Shown: one piece after another, positions 60,147 through 64,000 of the stretch
Numbering within the stretch: position 1 is the first letter of the stretch
Layout: each line of letters opens with the position of its first letter
Assembly (NCBI RefSeq): GCF_022760175.1
Contig: NZ_CP094326.1
Coordinates: forward strand, 1,410,804-1,474,803
Reading direction: 5' to 3'
Length of the DNA: 64,000 nucleotides
Origin: Zhouia spongiae
Lineage (GTDB): Bacteria > Bacteroidota > Bacteroidia > Flavobacteriales > Flavobacteriaceae
Made by a program: the position numbers and the translations under genes
The notes under the pieces: model-generated
Databases searched by the model: none
Told to the model about the DNA's origin: nothing
The model's input: only the letters and a program-made list of their open reading frames with translations

Positions 60147-61238
60147 TTATTCTAAAGTTATTTCTCCAAGATCTGCGGTTTCGGCAATAAGCACATCAAT
60201 ATCTGTAATTTCTTTTACCGAAAGTCCGGATCCTTCTGCCGGCGTAAGAGTTACCGTATAGGTTCCGGGAGGAATACTGGTCAGCGTAAATATACCGTCT
60301 TCTCCGGTAGTTGCAGAGATGGTTTCGATCGTGTTTTCTACACCTTCTTCTTCACTTGGGATGGTTACCTGAACAGAAGCAGTTACGGAAACTCCTTCAT
60401 TCATTATTTTTCCGGAAATATTCCCTGTAGTGATTTCTTCCAGTTCAATTAATTCCAAATCAATGATCTCACCGTTTACAACTTCTACCCCCTCAATTAT
60501 CGTTTCAGCATATCCGGACTCCGCATCAGGAGTGATCATTACATCATGAGTTCCGCCAGGAATACCATAAAGCATAAATATCCCACTTTCGTCTGTATGG
60601 GCAGAGATCGTTGTTTTTTCATCTAATACTACAGAGGCCATACTTTGGAATTCAGACGGAGAAACAGTTCCTGTGATAATACCGGAAGAAACCTCAGCAC
60701 TTAACCTGAGTACCGGCTTTAAGATATATTTTCCGGAGTTTCCGGCCTTTACGATAGATTTATCAGCATCAAAATCGATGGTGAAATCGTATGCAAATCC
60801 TGTTTCAAGCTCCTGGTTTAGTTTAAGTTTTAATCCTGATTGTTGAGCGCTAGGAGTATCCAGGTTAATTTCTTCGCCATTTACAACGATGGTATTGTCG
60901 TCGCCTAAAACAAGACGGATATGTTTTACCACCCCTGAAGGAATCTCATTGTCAGCCACAACAACATTTACACCGCCCGTCAATTCGAGTAAGTCGTATA
61001 CGCCGGTGTTGATGTCTCCGATGCTTTCCCATGGTCCGTCTTCTTTATATTGAATCATTACATCCTGAACATCAATCTTTACGGCGTCGTAATCGCCGGG
61101 AGCATCGGTCAGCTTTACGATAATATGAGAGAATCCGTCAGTGTTCTTTGACCCGTCGTCGTCACTACACGCAACAAATACAGCCGTGAGAACGAAAAGA
61201 CTTAAGAATTTCAATAAATTTTTTTTGAGTGATTTCAT
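60147..61238 (-). CDS. DUF4382 lipoprotein with carboxypeptidase-regulatory-like repeats
   Basis: The 363-residue protein has a lipoprotein signal (FVLTAVFVACSDDDG, Cys near 24). Residues about 35-180 are DUF4382-like (IIVKLTDAPGDYDAVKIDVQDVMIQY, VRIRLVLGDDNTIVVNGE-like segment). Two beta-sandwich repeats follow, each with TxDESGIFMLYGIPGGTHDV or TGEDGIFTLTSIPPGTYTV, typical of carboxypeptidase regulatory/transthyretin-like domains. ATG 61238 is chosen; ATG 61268 is in frame upstream. It is probably a surface lipoprotein of unknown role. Confidence 0.82.
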   Translation of the reverse strand: MKSLKKNLLKFLSLFVLTAVFVACSDDDGSKNTDGFSHIIVKLTDAPGDYDAVKIDVQDVMIQYKEDGPWESIGDINTGVYDLLELTGGVNVVVADNEIPSGVVKHIRLVLGDDNTIVVNGEEINLDTPSAQQSGLKLKLNQELETGFAYDFTIDFDADKSIVKAGNSGKYILKPVLRLSAEVSSGIITGTVSPSEFQSMASVVLDEKTTISAHTDESGIFMLYGIPGGTHDVMITPDAESGYAETIIEGVEVVNGEIIDLELIELEEITTGNISGKIMNEGVSVTASVQVTIPSEEEGVENTIETISATTGEDGIFTLTSIPPGTYTVTLTPAEGSGLSVKEITDIDVLIAETADLGEITLE

Positions 61239-61407
61239 AGATAAGACTTTTGTTATTATTATTTTCATAGGGTAATTTTATATACGGAAGAGAGAACGAC
61301 TTGGATTATATCAATTTACAAAAATTGAATTCCGGAGGAGGTTTTTTATGATAAAAAGAGGGGATAATGATTTTAAAAATAAACATATAAATTGCTAACA
61401 ATCAGTA

Positions 61408-62166
61408 ATGAATAATAAAACAGCGTTAATTACAGGGGCTACAAGTGGAATAGGGCGGGAAACCGCAAGAGTTTTTGCAAAAAACAACATAAACCTCATT
61501 CTCTGCGGGAGGCGGCAAGAGCGGCTCGATAAGATCAAAGCCGAATTAAAATCTCAAGTGTCTGTGCATACCCTGAACTTTGATGTTCGGATCAGGGAAG
61601 ATGTCTTTAAGGCTATTGGGTCACTTCCGGAAAATTTTAATAAGATCGATATATTGATTAACAATGCGGGTAATGCCCACGGGCTGGACCCTATTCAGGA
61701 GGGGGGTATAGACGATTGGGATATGATGATGGATATAAATGTAAAAGGACTTTTGTATGTCACCAAGGCCATTTTGCCTCAAATGACACAAAGAAAGCAT
61801 GGGCATATTATAAATATCGGATCAACAGCCGGAAAAGAAGTTTATCCCGACGGAAATGTCTATTGTGCCAGCAAACATGCTGTTGATGCGTTAAACCAAG
61901 GCATGCGTATCGATTTAAATAAGTTTGGTATCCGGGTGGGGGCGGTTAATCCCGGGATGGTAAAAACAGAATTTAGCAATGTGCGTTTTAAAGGAGATGA
62001 TCAGCGGGCAGGTGATGTTTATAAGGGATTTGAGCCTTTGATGCCTGAAGATGTTGCTGAGATTATCTATTTCGTTGTTTCCAGACCCTGTCATGTCAAT
62101 ATTGCCGATCTTGTAGTAATGAGTACGGCACAGGCTTCGTCAACTATTGTGAATAAAGAATTATGA
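61408..62166 (+). CDS. Short-chain dehydrogenase/reductase (YdfG-like)
   Basis: A 252-residue classical SDR with TGATSGIGRETARVF (8-22), the NADP-favouring CGRRQERLD, ILINNAGNAHG near 86, catalytic Ser in INIGSTAGKEVYP and Tyr-x-x-x-Lys in YCASKHAV near 153. It resembles serine/3-hydroxy acid dehydrogenases such as YdfG. Its stop overlaps the AlbA_2 gene ATG (ATGA), so the two are coupled. Confidence 0.92.
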   Translation: MNNKTALITGATSGIGRETARVFAKNNINLILCGRRQERLDKIKAELKSQVSVHTLNFDVRIREDVFKAIGSLPENFNKIDILINNAGNAHGLDPIQEGGIDDWDMMMDINVKGLLYVTKAILPQMTQRKHGHIINIGSTAGKEVYPDGNVYCASKHAVDALNQGMRIDLNKFGIRVGAVNPGMVKTEFSNVRFKGDDQRAGDVYKGFEPLMPEDVAEIIYFVVSRPCHVNIADLVVMSTAQASSTIVNKEL

Positions 62167-63299
62167 TCAATAAGCGTCTTCTGGTAAAAAATCTGCTGTC
62201 GCACAATGACGAGAACAGCTTTTATGATAAAAAGCGGTTTGTCAACATTGGCGATAAGGAGGGGAAGGCAAAATTCTTAAAGCATGTATGTGCACTGGCT
62301 AATTCCAATCCAAACAATAATTCTTTTATTGTTGTAGGGGTTGAAGATACTACTAATGAGATCTTAGGAGTCGATTTTTTTGACGACAGTAAGATTCAGA
62401 ACCTGGTGAATGCTTATTTAAGTAACCCTCCATTGATATCGTATGAGAATATTCCTTTCCCTCATTTGGAAGAGGGCAAGGTGGTGGGGCTGGTAACTAT
62501 TAAGTCGGCAGGTAAATTATGTGCGCTGAGAAAAAATATATGGAAATACTGGGGAGGAACTGTCTTTTTTAGGGAAGGGAGCATAAGTATGCCCCGTAGT
62601 TTTGATATTGAGATCCATGATGTGAATTCTGATGTGGTGGCTCAAATTGAACAACATGCCAGGAATAATATCGAGCTGACCTTAGATGGAGTGATCGATT
62701 TTATAAATAACCGCCATGCGGATCTGGAGTCGAATTATAAGGTGTTCAAAGAGCAGTTTGTTTTGTGTTGGGGCGGACAAACCAAAAAAGTAGAAGGGAA
62801 AATATATTATTCCAGGCTTGATATTGAGCTTATCAATGAGCAGGTAAAATTGTTTTATTCAGCACTTGATGAGGTAGAGGTGACGCTTGCAGAAGATACT
62901 TTTGTGCTGACAGAATATGTTCAGCTGGGGCTTCATGACCAGCAAAAATATTATCCCCTGGAAAAAGTGGTGATAAAATTCAACGATAATGGTACCTATA
63001 AGATCGACAGCACCTTGTTGTTCGACCCTCCGCAGTATGATCGTAAAATGTTGTATCATATTTTTAACAGTAATAATTCGATCTTGGAAAAATTAAAAAA
63101 AGGAGTGCCTCTGTCAAATCAAAATAAAAAAGATCTTAAGGATTTGCCTGCAACGCACCTTATCTGTTTTTTGAACGGTTTTGAAGGTGCAAAACAAATG
63201 TTGGAAGATTACAGGTGGTTGGTAAAAGGCTACGATTTGAAAATATACAGATCGTTAAAAGAAGCCTTGCGGATTTTAAGGAAGGTTAAATATGCTTAA
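62163..63299 (+). CDS. Schlafen/AlbA_2-type putative DNA-binding protein
   Basis: The 378-residue protein has an N-terminal AlbA_2-like domain: DKEGKAKFLKHVCALANSN, FIVVGVEDTTNEILGVDFFDD near 54-74, ending with FFREGSISMPRS near 137-148. These are the hallmarks of Schlafen AlbA_2 proteins, which often carry a DNA-binding or ATP-binding function. The rest (about 160-378) is not recognised and lacks the HATPase-C extension of many relatives. Coupled to the SDR gene by ATGA. Confidence 0.78.
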   Translation: MINKRLLVKNLLSHNDENSFYDKKRFVNIGDKEGKAKFLKHVCALANSNPNNNSFIVVGVEDTTNEILGVDFFDDSKIQNLVNAYLSNPPLISYENIPFPHLEEGKVVGLVTIKSAGKLCALRKNIWKYWGGTVFFREGSISMPRSFDIEIHDVNSDVVAQIEQHARNNIELTLDGVIDFINNRHADLESNYKVFKEQFVLCWGGQTKKVEGKIYYSRLDIELINEQVKLFYSALDEVEVTLAEDTFVLTEYVQLGLHDQQKYYPLEKVVIKFNDNGTYKIDSTLLFDPPQYDRKMLYHIFNSNNSILEKLKKGVPLSNQNKKDLKDLPATHLICFLNGFEGAKQMLEDYRWLVKGYDLKIYRSLKEALRILRKVKYA

Positions 63300-63339
63300 T
63301 CTAAAAAGTATTCTTTTCTTTCTTTAGCATTGCTTAGGC

Positions 63340-63347
63340 TATATTTG
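63340..63347 (+). promoter_or_regulatory. Putative -7 box for the phosphatase gene
   Basis: TATATTTG is a perfect TAnnTTTG box, 17 nt before the ATG at 63365. No TTG at the normal -33 spacing is seen. Confidence 0.45.
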
Positions 63348-63364
63348 TGCTCAAATCGTATAAT

Positions 63365-64000
63365 ATGTCTCACAGAACTTTAGTTATTGGTGATATACAT
63401 GGAGCCTACAAAGCTCTTTTGCAAGTATTGGACAGAGCTGATGTGGCTGCAAATGATAAATTGGTGTTTCTTGGAGATTATGTAGACGGCTGGAGCCAAT
63501 CGCCCGAAGTGATTGATCACCTGATGGGGTTGAGTAAAACAAATGAATGTGTTTTTATCCGCGGTAATCATGATGACCTGTTTCATAAATGGCTGCAAGA
63601 GGGAGAGCATAACGAGCAGTGGTTGTTTCATGGAGGTCAGGCAACCCTGAATGCGTATGATAAAATGGATCAGGAGCTTATTGATGTTCACGAGGGTTTT
63701 CTGGCGTCTCTGAATAATTATCATCTGGACGAGGAAAACCGCCTTTTTGTACATGCCGGATTTACCAATTTACACGGGGTCGATTACGAGTATTTTCCAA
63801 AAATGCTGTATTGGGACCGTACATTGTGGGAGATGGCTTTGGCATTAAACCCAATGCTTGCTGAAGATGATAGTCTTTATCCGAAAAGGTTGCAGCATTA
63901 TTCAGAAATTTATATTGGTCATACCCCCACTACAAGAATCGAGGTCACGAAACCGGTAAATAAAGCGAATGTATGGAATATGGATACCGGAGCAGCATAT
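63365..64000 (+). CDS. PPP-family metallophosphoesterase (3' end beyond window)
   Basis: The 212 codons visible begin MSHRTLVIGDIHGAYKALL and carry the PPP motifs GDIHG (residues 9-13), LVFLGDYVDGW near 33-43, FIRGNHDDLF near 64-73, LFVHAG near 127 and IGHTPT near 186. These bind two metal ions in serine/threonine phosphatases and in symmetrical Ap4A hydrolases. The frame is open to the window edge, so only a few C-terminal residues are likely missing. The substrate (phosphoprotein or dinucleoside polyphosphate) is undecided. Confidence 0.9.
   Translation, partial: MSHRTLVIGDIHGAYKALLQVLDRADVAANDKLVFLGDYVDGWSQSPEVIDHLMGLSKTNECVFIRGNHDDLFHKWLQEGEHNEQWLFHGGQATLNAYDKMDQELIDVHEGFLASLNNYHLDEENRLFVHAGFTNLHGVDYEYFPKMLYWDRTLWEMALALNPMLAEDDSLYPKRLQHYSEIYIGHTPTTRIEVTKPVNKANVWNMDTGAAY

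Noticed and set aside
62163..63299. The AlbA_2 protein as part of a defence island
   Set aside because: Its neighbours are a metabolic SDR and a PPP phosphatase; no nuclease, toxin or other defence gene is nearby.
1..64000. CRISPR arrays, insertion sequences, prophage or integrative-element genes
   Set aside because: No regularly spaced repeats, transposase, integrase, phage structural or conjugation genes were found in either strand.

Overview
This window is a 64 kb piece of chromosome from a member of the Bacteroidota, most likely the family Flavobacteriaceae. Several things point that way: -7 promoter boxes of the TAnnTTTG type instead of sigma70 boxes, few Shine-Dalgarno sequences, the Bat aerotolerance cluster, an OmpA protein with thrombospondin-type-3 calcium repeats, an IPExxxVDY protein beside pyk, many short lipoproteins with an SCSDD-like start, and a tRNA gene without encoded CCA. 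Most of the window looks like ordinary vertically inherited chromosome. No insertion sequence, prophage, CRISPR array or integrase was seen.

Layout. 0-7 kb: an enoyl-CoA hydratase (cut by the window edge), a MATE exporter and a GNAT acetyltransferase face a universal-stress-protein gene followed 7 nt later by tRNA-Ala(GGC) and a strong terminator; then an SDR oxidoreductase and a large secreted NPCBM-containing putative glycoside hydrolase. 7-15.5 kb: the two halves of an AddAB-type recombination nuclease/helicase, separated by ompA-like and kbl genes. 15.6-22.5 kb: superoxide dismutase, a PfkB kinase with a HAD phosphatase, an 840-bp gene-free gap holding two copies of a 73-bp element that looks like a small-RNA gene, a PurF-like amidotransferase, another PfkB kinase and rnhA. 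22.5-27.6 kb: purN (frameshifted as given) diverges from acpP-fabF-rnc-IPExxxVDY-pyk. The start of rnc contains a terminator-like hairpin.

27.7-30.6 kb: cobalamin-independent methionine synthase metE lies behind a long leader with the conserved core and B12 box of a cobalamin riboswitch, so vitamin B12 should shut this enzyme off. 30.7-37.3 kb: a loosely packed minus-strand accessory stretch (LRR lipoprotein, MepB, DUF3995-like protein, P-loop kinase, RidA-like protein, GNAT, trypsin-like lipoprotein, dinB). 37.3-39 kb: a small plus-strand operon (NAD(P)-binding protein, CYTH phosphatase, YCII-like lipoprotein). 39-45.3 kb: an RND efflux operon with its GbsR/MarR-type regulator and a likely operator in its promoter. 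45.4-47.9 kb: pheS, two conserved hypotheticals and a CvpA-like gene. 47.9-50.8 kb: SulP transporter plus beta-carbonic anhydrase, probably for bicarbonate uptake, and a small exported protein. 50.9-60 kb: the complete Bat cluster (moxR, DUF58, a BatD-like membrane protein, batA, batB, batC, batD, batE). 60-64 kb: a DUF4382 lipoprotein, then plus-strand SDR, AlbA_2 protein and a PPP-family phosphatase cut by the right edge.

The most interesting items are the paired small-RNA-like elements near 18.3 and 18.8 kb, the terminator-like hairpin inside the first codons of rnc, the unusually long cobalamin riboswitch, the purN frameshift, and the inverted repeat in the efflux-operon promoter. No wholly new multi-gene system could be supported. 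All functional assignments come from reading motifs and gene order by eye, not from database searches.
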